64,000 bases of DNA from Plantago ovata (Eukaryota > Streptophyta > Magnoliopsida > Lamiales > Plantaginaceae): contig CM051455.1 of NCBI GenBank assembly GCA_028274465.1, forward strand, positions 126,205,462 through 126,269,461, read 5' to 3'. Both the position numbers and the translations under genes were made by a program. Positions within the stretch are counted from its first letter, which is position 1, and each line of letters begins with the position of its first letter. Below the pieces are notes generated by a model. It saw only the letters and a program-made list of their open reading frames with translations, made no database searches and was not told the origin of the DNA. This document shows positions 1 through 10,483 of this stretch, piece after piece.

Positions 1-16
1 GGGTTTATTTGTACCC

Positions 17-2514
17 GTGGTGGCTGATCCCCACAAAATCAATGAGGAAGAGGAAGTATCGAGTGTTGCTCTATACAAGCATCTTGAGCTAGTCATTTTG
101 ACTGATGATGATGAAGAGGAAGAAGATGAAAACATCCCTACTGATCCCAGTGATGATGAAGGGAAAGATTCAAAGGACAAAAAGGATGATGATGATGAAA
201 ATCAAGGTCCAAGTCCTGATGGTGGTGGACTAAAAATGACAGTTGCTGAAACTGAACAACAAGACAATCAGCAAGCTGAACAACCACAACCTCAGCATGA
301 ATCTCAACCTGCTCCTGCTGATGCTGAAAATCAAGCACCTGTACAAGGCGCTGATTTTGAAGAGGAATATGCCAGAAAGAAGGCTGCCTTAAAACTTGGC
401 AAAAGCCAACTTTCTGATGCCAAGGTCACTGATGCAAACCTTGATGATGAAGATGAAATGGATGAAGATTACCAACGCGCTCTACAAAACAGTGTCATGA
501 TCCATGCAAGGCATACGCAGGATCTAGAAATTGGTCAATCTTCAGGAGTAAAACCAAAGGAAGTCCCCTCCCTTCCACTTACTACTGGCGAAACTCCAGT
601 AATTGAGTCTCAAACGTTGCCCTCAGCAACTACTCAATTAAAACTAACTACTGGCGAAACTCCAGTAATTGAGTCTCAAACGTTGCCCTCAGCAACTACT
701 CAATTAAAACTAACTACTGGTGAAACTCCAGTTGTTGAGTCTGAAATGTTGCCATCAGCAACCACTCAACCAAAAGGAAATGAAGCTGCTGACTTAGGTT
801 CCAAGGTTGCTGACCTTGATGATTTGAGGATGACGATGATCTATCAGCAAACGAGGATGAAAACTCCAAGAGAGACCCCAAAGTGGTTGAAATTCCTCCT
901 CCTGATTATATAAATGATGTAGACGATGATTTGAGAGGAGAATTGCTGATGAAAGATGATCAGTTTTCTTCGGAACTGAAAGTTCATTCCTTGACCCCAA
1001 ATCTAGTGTCGTTCCCACGAGTTGAGGAGTTTACTCCTAGAATTTTGGCACTGAAGAAAGTCCATGATGCCTGCAAAGCAGAAGATGGAGCATTGCTTGC
1101 TGAGAGCCCGCTTGATATTGGAAAAATATTGGCTACAGTGCTGAGACACACTACTACTCTTACAATAGCTCAGAAAGACATCAGTCTTTATCACAAGAGC
1201 TATGAAGAAGATGTAAGTCAAGCACTCCGGCTAGCAAAGACCGCTCTAGTAAAGGCTCAGACTTTCATGGAAGACAAGGTCGCAACAGAACAAAGACATG
1301 AGGAGAACATGATGAGTATTAAAAATGAGTTGTCAAAAATGACTTCTGATCAACAACAAATCATCATGAAATACAACAGTCTAAGTACTCTTGCTGAAAA
1401 CTGCAATGAGTTCTACTCTCTACACATCACTCCGATGTTGCAATCCATGACTAAGGGGGAAAAGAGAAGTACAATAAAGAGAACCCAAACCCCTCCTACT
1501 TTTGTTGAGCCACTGCCCATAGAACCTCTTGCTGAAAAAGAGCAAAGTTCTAAAAGACAAGCAGAATCTGAGTTAAATTCAGCAAGTCCCAAAAAGAGAA
1601 AAACTGCTGCTGAAACTCAAGGTTTTTGCCACACTGAAAGTCATCAAGATCTGAATGAAGATGATGATGATGACAATCAGACAATAGCTCAAGCCATAAG
1701 AGCTAGACCAATTACATCCTTAACTCCGCCTGGCCATTCAAAGCATTTCTCTTCTGATTCAAGATCGTCAGCAAGAGATCAAGACAATGCAAAGTCAAGA
1801 AGAAGAAGGCAAAGACAGGAAGAAAAGAGGCTGGCCAGCATTGCTATTGGCTCCGGCATCGAGTATACAAAGACCATCAATGATGAAACCACTCAGAACG
1901 TGATCAGAAACGTTCATGGTTGCTGGATCTTAAAGCTGGAAGACTTGCTGGTGAATGAGTTCTTTCCTACAGCCATTTTGAACCAAATGCTCACATGGAT
2001 TGAACTCAAGGTAAAAAGGAAAGAAAGGGATGAGTCCCTTCCAAGAAATATTGCTGGGAGATGGTTGAATCTTGAAGTCTCAGTAAGAAGAACTGCAATT
2101 GGTAAGTCTATAAGACAAGAACCAGATTTGATAAAACCAGTTGGCATTGCTTATTACTCTGACCCAGTGACAAACAAAACAAAGAAGAGACTTGGATTGA
2201 TTCCTTATGAGTACTTCTATCTCACTGCTAAGGATCAAGAAGAAGATCTTCTCTGGCTAAGGAAGATTCATCCTAAAAGCATTTCAGATACACAGCTTCT
2301 CCATGCCAGCAATTGGGGCATGCATTTGTGGGTAACTCATTACATGGAAATGGATGCTGAAAAGCATCATCATACTGCCTGCAAAAATGCAAGGATTCTT
2401 CAACTACAAGTCCGTAAGCTACTTGAAGATTACGTAAAGGACTGTGTTGAATTCACTACACTTGCTGAGAAGAGTGTAAGAGAGATTTTGAGAAAATCCT
2501 CTGGAAGAGCTTAA
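17..2514 (+). pseudogene. Sirevirus env-like 3' ORF, frameshifted
   Basis: Two overlapping reading frames (17-913 and 883-2514) form one original ORF, broken by a one-base shift at about 820-826; the acidic coding pattern continues in the second frame upstream of 883. The N-terminal half is highly acidic (runs of D/E) and Q-rich. It holds three tandem 22-residue repeats of the type LTTGETPV-ESQ-LPSATTQ at about 577-774. The middle (about 1180-1400) looks like a coiled coil; a basic KKRK-type cluster lies near 1590 and an RRRRQRQEEKR cluster near 1800. The C-terminal part (about 1850-2500) is ordered and Trp/His-rich. No transmembrane segment stands out. Position between pol and the PPT suggests the Sirevirus env-like ORF; the function is unknown. 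The true start may lie upstream of the window. Confidence 0.6.
577..774 (+). repeat. 66-bp tandem repeat, 3 copies, in coding sequence
   Basis: Three copies of a 66-bp unit beginning with CTTACTACTGGCGAAACTCC or CTAACTACTGG-GAAACTCC. Copies 1 and 2 are nearly identical; copy 3 has diverged. The period is a multiple of three, so the reading frame is kept and the protein gains 22 residues per copy. Confidence 0.9.
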
Positions 2515-2777
2515 CTCTCTGTAATAGTTCTGTTAAAGTTTTTATTTGCTGATTTTGTTTAGTTATCTCTGCTCTTTCCTGTAAACTTCTGAAAGATAAC
2601 TATTAGCAATGAAGCTTTTGACTCTTATTGGTTATTGATTATGCAATTTACTTATGCTTACTGTTTAATTATTCAAGTATGCTTGCATTAATCAACTGAT
2701 TTATTCAACATCAGAAACCTCTAAAAGGGTAACAATTAATTTAGCCATGGATTGCTAACATCAAAAAGGGGGAAATT
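2515..2777 (+). other. Spacer between 3' ORF and LTR, with polypurine tract
   Basis: AT-rich non-coding spacer of the Copia element. It ends in a polypurine tract AAAAAGGGGGAAA (2763-2775), two bases before the LTR. This is the expected plus-strand primer of reverse transcription. Confidence 0.8.
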
Positions 2778-4350
2778 TGTTAGGAAACTTGTAATTTTGA
2801 TGAGCAATTAACCATGCTAAATAATGGAAAGTCCAGTAACTAGTACTCTTAAGGTCCATAGGATTTTAGAATTTTAAAGGACATTGTAAAAGAGGAACGT
2901 TTGCTGAAGACTTAGAGTAGGTGCTAGATAGGTTGGTTTTACCACTTATGATGTATCTTGTTTTCTGAAAATAAATACAACCTATTGAAGCATTTGCTGA
3001 TGATGTACTTTGTTTTTACAAACAAACTATTGAAGCATTTAGAACCGCTCAGAATCTTGAAGATTTCGAAGACTGAAGACTAGAAGATTTCTGAAGACTG
3101 GTATCTACAAAGGCACATGTTGCTCAGAAAGTGGAAACTTCAGCAACAGCTTGCATAAGTGAAAATCTATACGACAGAGTAGGTTGTGCTTGCTGAAACT
3201 GAGACTGACCACTTGCTGATGGAACACATGTGACCTCTTGCTGAAAGTACTTGTATTTGCGCTCCAATGTTACTGTTTGAATTTCATTCAAAAGAGCATT
3301 AAATGCAAAGCATGCACGCGAAGGACATGAAGACTAGAAGACAAACAAGGACGCTGCTGAAAGTACAAAAGCAAGATAGTGACATTTTAAGGAACAAAAG
3401 CCTTAGAATTTGAAATTCAAACGGCTCCTTATTTCACTATAAATAGAGGTCATCCGGCAAAGATTTGAAGTGTGTCAACAACGTGATCATACTCTCACTT
3501 GTGCTTAAACTCACATACCCTTCAATACTCTTACTGCCATTGATCCGTTCCAAGACTTAAAGCTTGAAAAAGCTACTTGTGAAGAAGTAGAATTTACACG
3601 ACTAAGTAATTAGTTAAGTGTTATTTCTTTCTTTCGAACAAGAACAAGTCTTGACACCAGAAACAATCAAACTTGTTTACTGCAAAGTATTCAAAGTTTT
3701 GTTTCTTAGATTACTTGTTGTAACTGAATAAGTTATAATTAAGTTATCTCATCCCAAACCTCTCTAACTGAAAATACACTCTTTTAGACGTGATATTCAG
3801 GGGGAACTTAATCTAGCATAGTGCTGCTGATTAAAAGTACCAAGTTTGGTGGAGAACAAGGTTACGTTCTCTAGTTAGGTTGGAGACAAAGCAAGTGTGA
3901 TTTGGTTTATGTTTGGATCGCTCTAGATAGGTGTTGTAAGGAACCTCAAACTTATCTTAGTGGATTCAGTCCTAGAAAGGACAAAGTGGATTAGTTGAGA
4001 GATTACGCCATTCTCAGATACCACTATAAAAGTGTTTGTGTGATTTACTTACTGTACTTGGTTTTCAGCAAATCATATCTATCTGTACGCAGTCACTCAC
4101 ATCACTTGCTGAAACCTTCATTTACTGAAAAAGCACTTATTGTATCAAAGACTTCCACTCTCTGATTTTAAGTATCAACAAACCTAGTTACTGTGAAGTA
4201 ACTTGCGCTTGCTGAGAAAGTTAAGTATCAGCAAACTCATTACTGTAAAGTAATAAGCACTTGCTGAGAAAGTTTTTAAACGACGAAAGTTTGAAAAGAC
4301 TATTCACCCCCCCCCCTCTAGTATTTTCTTGTTGTTTAAAGGGACCAACA
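2778..4350 (+). repeat. 3' LTR of the Sirevirus-like element
   Basis: 1573 bp, starting TGTTAGGAAAC and ending GGGACCAACA (TG...CA). A TATA box TATAAATA lies at 3438-3445. A C-rich run at about 4307-4317 sits near the 3' end. The recurring word TTGCTGAAA or ACTTGCTGA occurs many times through the LTR. Homologous over its whole length to the solo LTR at 23106-24677. Confidence 0.92.
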
Positions 4351-4668
4351 GTCACGATCCTACATAAATTGACAATAAAATACTATGAGTATATAAGGAG
4401 ACCTCACTCAAGATCCCAAGGTAAGCAATCAATACTCACCTATTCTCAATATTTCTCTCACTAGGGAAGCCTACAACTCCCGACATGTAAAGTCGTCACT
4501 CCGGTCTGATATCCTACAGACCGCGTAAGAGACACTAACCCCCCCCCCCCCCCACCTAGTTAATTTCAGGTACCAGGAAATCACTCAGATTATACTTAAA
4601 GTCAAAGGAGCATCCTTCGAGTGAAGACCAAAGTGGTACCCTTTGGAGAAGACTTAGAACGAATTACT
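4351..4668. other. Unassigned sequence between Copia LTR and tandem array
   Basis: 318 bp without a convincing gene. It contains a TATATAAGGAGACC stretch (about 4391) and a 15-base C run near 4541. The mix of TATA-like and CTCACTAGGGAAGCC sequence could be a decayed LTR fragment, but I cannot assign it. Confidence 0.4.
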
Positions 4669-5032
4669 GAGAGGGTGAATAGTCCTTTAATATTTTTGTA
4701 ACATTTTGCTCTCTAACATAATTTCTCATATATCGTGCTAAAATATCTCATACTTAAATTTAGAGCGCGAAATATTTGTAATTAAGTGCTCGTCAACTTA
4801 TCAGGAACGTATATATAATAATAATAACCATTACTAAAAAATGGCCTAATTGCACCCTTTTAGTTAGTGACACATTAACAATTTTGTGTCTACACATACG
4901 CATCCCTTTCAAAAGCCTCATACTAACATATTCGATAACCAGATAATCAAATCCTACATCCTACCATCAACACATACTGAGTAGCTACTCATAACGAATA
5001 AAGCATAACCAATACTCATAATCATAATAGAA

Positions 5033-5930
5033 AGGGTCAATTGCATATGATGCCCCTCTTAGTGTTTCTAATTACATCTAGCCCCCTCTGTCCGAAGATT
5101 ACATCCACTGCCCTTACTAGATGAAATTAATTACATATAGATCCACGACCTTGACTTTTCACGAACTAATTCATTGAAAGTACTATTTTGCCCTTGGCCA
5201 ATTATCGGATTTATTTGGTTGACCAAACAACTTAAGCAGGTGTGGACCTTGATGTAAATTAATTTGATTTTTTAGGTGTTAAATGTAATAGATACTTATT
5301 AAAAACTAAAAAAAAAACAAAGAAAAAAACAGTAACAACTCCGATCTACAGCTCCAGATCGGAGCCGTAAATACCTCCGATTTGGGGCTGCTTAAACAGC
5401 CCCAAATCGGAGCTATTTACATCTCCGATTTGGAGCCTTACAGCCCCATATCGGAGATGTAACGGCTCCAATTTGGAGCTGTTGAACAGCCCCAACCCAA
5501 AGATTTGGAGCCTTACAGCTCCAGATCGGAGCTGTAACGGCTCCAATTTGGTGTTGTTGAACAGCCCCAAATCGGAGCTATTTACAGCTCCGTTTTGGAG
5601 CTGTTAAACAGCTCCAAATCGGAGCTGTAAATAGCTCCGACGCCGGAGCTGTTGCAGAATCATTCCGGCACCGGAATTATTCTGGTACCGGATATTGGAG
5701 AACAAGACTGGAGATGAAGAAGAAGATGAACAAAAGAAAAAAAAACGAAATAGAAAAATAAAAAAGAAATGAAAAGGAGTTAAAGCTGTGTTTGGTTATC
5801 AAGCAATGAATAGTGACTTATTCCTTGGTCAACAAAAAAATGGACCCGTGGACCTTGATGTAATTCTGGGACTAAGAGGGTTGTATATGCAAAGTGGTGT
5901 CCCAAGAGGGGTATCATAAGATATTTACCC
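5033..5930. mobile_element. Foldback-rich non-autonomous DNA element
   Basis: 898-bp insertion absent from the other units. It is flanked by an 8-bp direct repeat TAATAGAA (5025-5032 and 5931-5938); the empty site CATAATAGAAATAGCAG is seen intact in unit 3. Termini are imperfect inverted repeats (AGGGT-AAT...ATGAT-CCCCTCTT at both ends). The interior has dense inverted repeats at 5338-5660 and no ORF of note. An 8-bp TSD fits a hAT-type MITE; 7 bp with AGGGT/ACCCT ends is an equally good reading. Confidence 0.75.
5338..5660. repeat. Alternating inverted-repeat minisatellite
   Basis: Repeats of a core like AGCTCCAAATCGGAGCTGTA in alternating orientation. Clear hairpins are 5375-5412 (16-bp perfect arms, loop CTTAAA) and 5574-5638 (30-bp arms, one mismatch, loop TTAAA). 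Confidence 0.9.
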
Positions 5931-7343
5931 TAATAGAAATAGCAGAAAATATCATAAACATAATCAAAGATCAGACTAAAGGAGTTGATACAACCAACCA
6001 TTCTGTGACTAATCGATAGAATGCTCAAATTGGACAATCAAGATATATAGAATATTAATAAGAATGGAATCACATCTCTCTTTATGAAAATCAAGTCTCC
6101 AAAGGTAGAATACTGAAAAGGAGGCTCCAAAGTGAGTCCTAGAGTTTTTACGGAAGTGAAATTCAATATATAATGGAGGCAATATGACATTTTAAGTAAA
6201 ATCCCAGAATTTGCGATATCGTAACTTGGCGGGGGACCACTCCTCACTGGCGGGGCGCGAATGTTCTCCAGGAAATTTTGTTGATTTTGGTCTTCACTAA
6301 AATATTAATTCCGGGCTCATCTCTTATTGGATCAGGGCGTGTGACCTATCGTTGGAAAGAAATTTGAGTTGGCTATGCATGGGCGTCGGCTTCAGGTACA
6401 TCCCACGTTATATGAAGGAAAGGTCATCAAAATGGATAGACTGCGCAATCTTGCACACTTGAATGACTATGAAATCTTCACCCAAACACCAAATTCATCA
6501 CCATCTTCGCCTCGTACAAGCTATTCTCAACATCTCATTTGTTATTCATTAACACCAAGACTCCAATACAACCATATTTTGTACTCCTCGAGCCTCGGGG
6601 ACCTCCAGGCACTCCGTGGAAAAGTCAAGTCTTCAAAGTAAGCTCAATTTGCACCAAAATAAGCCTATTTTGCGCTATTTTCTTCCTTTTGCTTCTGGGG
6701 ACCCTGTGACACAAAACATATCAAAATTAACTAATTCTAACTAAAATATAAAATAAAAGAACAATAAACGGTCGAAAAAAGCCTTGACAACGGGTACTAA
6801 TTTATCGTCATCACCTAGTCCGAGCTTTGATGAGCCCGACACAACTCTAGGCCACGAGATGGGCCTGATAGAAATGGCATGTGCCGGACAAGGCATCACA
6901 GAGCCATCCCCGCCTAATCCATTGCCATCCACCATTATATTCATAAAATATAACCTGTACTTTATTTAAATTGGCCACTCAGTGCTGAGATGCTTGTTCA
7001 TAAAAAAGTTTACAAGCATTATTCATGGGATCATCATCATAAATAATAAAGTAATACATTCAATCGGTAAATAAGATAAAAAAAATTTAAAAAACCAATT
7101 CCATCTATAATATTCATAAATTTGACCGTGAAAGTAATGTCTCCACGACCTTTTTATATAATTTTGTAAATAGCAAAATCTAGTGTACTTTCTTCTATGT
7201 TGCGTAAATTTCGTTAATGGATAATGGTCAACGATACTATTATTCATTAAAGCCAAAATCATTTATCTAAAAAATCGAAAGTATCATTACATATATTTTA
7301 CCAAAAATAATAAATAAAATCTGGCTATATTCATAACATAATC

Positions 7344-7351
7344 TATAAATA
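7344..7351 (+). promoter_or_regulatory. TATA box of ERF-like gene, unit 1
   Basis: TATAAATA, 92 bp upstream of the (lost) start codon. The same octamer stands at the same place in all six units, followed by a conserved CTCATAGGAA-ACA leader. Confidence 0.7.
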
Positions 7352-7435
7352 TGTCCCTTTATTCCTCATAGGAAAACACAATAACACAAACTATTTTATT
7401 TTCCCATTTTTCTTGAATTTTGCAGAGTTTCTAAT

Positions 7436-7966
7436 ACGGAACGGGGTCAAGGGGTGACGGTTCGTGGAATCGTTATATGGCCTCCGGTAAGGTACTGGAC
7501 AGATATCTGGAATCCACTGATAGAGCGTCATGTCTGGCTTGGGACGTTTTACTCCTCAAGGGATGCGATAGCAGCATTGGTTGATGCAATCCCTATGTTC
7601 TACGGTGCACATATGGGAACCAATCTTACTCAAGTCAATCATTCCGTTCTTTTTCCGCCACCACCTCTGGTAGTAAGAGCAGCTCTAGGTCTACCAATCC
7701 ATGCCTTTATCATCTTTCCCGTGTTTCCACCTAATGCTCAACGCATTCTTTTGGCTGAAATAGCGGGGCATAGACCGACAGGGTATATCTTCCAGGTAAG
7801 CAGTGGCATTGTGGTGATGAGTCAATTTAATGTCTTTCCTATTTCAACTGAACCACCCCACCAATCAAACGGTGATGTTCAAGTCATGAACCAGCCACAA
7901 CTTCATCATCCCACTGGAATTCCCCGTGACTTTGGTCTGAACCTACCTCCACCAGAAGATCAATGA
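7436..7966 (+). pseudogene. ERF-like EAR protein, unit 1, start codon lost
   Basis: 531-bp reading frame collinear with the other copies, but the ATG is ACG (7436-7438). The rest is open to TGA at 7966. The domain order matches the unit 3 copy: a degenerate AP2/ERF domain with VWLGTF near the N-terminus, a Pro-rich FPPPPLVV segment, a hydrophobic middle and a C-terminal EAR-like tail. The tail reads GLNLPPP rather than DLNLPPP, so the Asp of the DLNxxP core is lost. It is probably non-functional unless translated from a non-AUG codon. Confidence 0.7.
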
Positions 7967-10086
7967 CAGTTTGGTTGTTATCAGTGGTAAAGTTGTGTTT
8001 AAGCAAAGCGGCACTTTTGTCGCACCCTTTTAAGGGGAAAAAAGATGTTATTTCTATTTTAAATAAATTTTCAATATGAGACATATCCAATATTTTTACC
8101 TAGTATTAAATGTTATCAATTGAGGTATTCTATATCCATGTTGATGTGTTTTATTAATTGTGTTTTTTTTAATGAATAAATGTATCAATATTCAATGATA
8201 TACAAAAGAAAGTTTAAATTGAATCTCACATATATCGAAATACTAATTTTTCCCTTGTATACGGTACTCAAACATACCCAAATATTGGGTGTTGTTGGAC
8301 CTCTAATACAACAAGATCAAACACCGAGGGGGTAAATAGTCCTTTAATGTTTTTGTAAACTTTTGGTCTCTAACATAATATCTCATATATCCTGCTAAAG
8401 TATCTCACACATCAATTCAGAGTGCGAAATACTTGTAATTAAGTGATCGTAAACTTATCAGGAACGTATATATAACAATAATAACCATTACTAAAAAATG
8501 GCCTAATTGCACCCTTTTATTAGTTAGTGACACATTAACAATTTTGTGTCTACACATACGCATCCCTTTCAAAGCTTCATACTAACATATTCGATAACCA
8601 TATAATCAAATCCTACATCCTACCATCAACACATACTGATTAGCTATTCATAACGAATAAAGCATAAACAATACACATAATCATAATAGCAATAGCAGGA
8701 AATATCATAAACATAATCAAAGATCAGATTAAAGGAGTTGATACAACCAACCAATCTGTGACTAATCCGATAGAATTCTCAAATCAGAACATCAAGATAC
8801 ATAGAATACTAATAAGAATGGAATCACATCTCTCTTTATGAAAATCCAGTCTCCAAAGGTAGAATACTGAAAAGGAGGCTCCAAAATGAGTCCTAGAGTT
8901 TTTACGGAAGTTAGATTCAATATATAATGGAGGCGATATGACATTTTAAGTAAAAGCCCAGAATCTTCGATATCGTAACTTGGCGGGGGACCAATCCTCA
9001 CTGGTGGGGCGCGAATGTGCTCTAGAAAATTTTGTCGACTCTGGTCTTCACTAAAATATTAATCCGGGTGCATCTTTTATTGGATCAGGGCGTGTGACCT
9101 ATCGTTGGAAAGAACTTTGACTTGGCTATGCATGGGCATTGGTTTCAGGTCCATCCGACGTTATGTGAAGGACTGGTGAACAAAATGGTTAGACTGCGCA
9201 ATCTTGCACACTTGAATGACTATGAAATCTTCACCCAAACTCCAAATTCACCACCATCTTCGCCTCGTACAAGATATTCTCAACATCTCATTTGTTATTC
9301 ATTGACACTAAGACACCAATACGACCATATTTTGTACTCCTCGAGCCTCGGGGACCTCCAGGCACTCCATGGAAAAGTCAAGTCTTCAAAGAAAACTCTA
9401 TTTGCACCAAAATAAGCCTATTTTGCGCTACTTTCTTCCTTTTGCTTCTGGGGACCCTGTGACACAAAACATATCAAAATTAACTAATTCTAATTAAATA
9501 TAAAGTAAAAGAACAATAAACGGTCGAAGGAAAGCCTTTATAACGGGTACTAAATTATCGTCATCACCCAGTCCGAGCTTTGATGGGCCCGGCACACCTC
9601 TAGGCCACGAGATGGGCCTGATAGAAATGGCATGTGCCGGACAAGGCATCACAGAGCCAGCCCCGCCTAATCCATTTCCATCCACCATTATATTCATAAA
9701 ATATACTCTGTTATTTATTTAAATTGGCCACTCAGTGCTGAGATGCTTGTTTATAAAAAGGTTTACAAGCATTATTCATGGGATCATCATCATAAATAAT
9801 AAAGTAATACATTCAATCGGTAAATAAGATAAAAAAAATTTAAAAAACCAATTCCATCTATAATATTCATAAATTTGACCGTGAAAGCAATGTCTCCACG
9901 ACCTTGTTATATAATTTTGTAAATAGCAAAATCTAGTGTACTTTCTTCTATGTTGCGTAAATGGATAATGGTCAACGATACTATTATTCAATAACGACAA
10001 AATAATTTATCTAAAAAATCTAAAGTATCATTACATACATTTTACCAAAATAATAAATAAAATCTGGCTATATTGATAACATAGTC

Positions 10087-10094
10087 TATAAATA
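10087..10094 (+). promoter_or_regulatory. TATA box of ERF-like gene, unit 2
   Basis: TATAAATA, 92 bp upstream of the ATG at 10179, at the position conserved across units. Confidence 0.7.
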
Positions 10095-10483
10095 TGTCCC
10101 TTCATTCCTCATAGGAAGACACAATAACACAAACTATTTTATTTTCCCATTTTTCTTGAATTGTGCAGAGTTTCTAATATGGAACGGGGTCAAGGGGTGA
10201 CAGTTCGTGGAATCGTGATATGACCTCCGGCAAGGTACTGGACAGATATCTGGAATCCACTGATAGAGCGTCATGTCTGGCTTGGGACGTTTTACTCCTC
10301 AAGGGATGCGATAGAAGCATTGGTTGATGCAATCCCTATGTTCTACGGTGCACATACGGGAACCAATCTTACTCAAGTCAATCATTTCGTTCTTTTTCCG
10401 CCACCACCTCTGGTAGTAAGAGCAGCTCCAGGTCTACCAATCCATGCCTTTATCATCTTTCCCGTGTTGTCACCTAATGCTCA

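Larger units (their letters stand above)
1..4350 (+). mobile_element. Sirevirus-like Copia retrotransposon, 3' part
   Basis: The window opens inside an LTR retrotransposon. Visible parts are a long 3' ORF (17-2514), a spacer, a polypurine tract (2763-2775) and the 3' LTR (2778-4350). The LTR is almost the same as the solo LTR at 23106-24677, which fixes both ends. An extra ORF between pol and the 3' LTR, a PPT of the form A5G5A3 and an LTR start TGTTAGGAAAC are typical of the Sirevirus lineage of Ty1/Copia. That assignment is inferred because gag and pol lie outside the window. The 5-bp flank after the LTR is GTCAC; its partner cannot be seen. Confidence 0.75.
4669..8325 (+). repeat. Tandem unit 1 (with 898-bp insertion)
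   Basis: First unit of the array. It starts at GAGGGTGAATAGTCCTTTAAT and ends where the same sequence recurs at 8326. Without the insertion at 5033-5930 it is about 2.75 kb. Order inside the unit: conserved AT-rich head (4669-5030), a block at about 6040-6640 with short ORFs on both strands seen in most units, a block around 6780-6960 (ACGGGTACTAATTTATCG...), an AT-rich stretch, a TATA box (7344-7351) and the ERF-like ORF (7436-7966). The short ORFs of the upstream blocks are not clearly protein-coding. Confidence 0.85.

Noticed and set aside
6784..6969. Short ORFs on both strands in the TGTGCCGGACAAGGCATC block of each unit
   Set aside because: Open on both strands and lost in unit 6; not supported as genes, though kept as a finding on conserved blocks.
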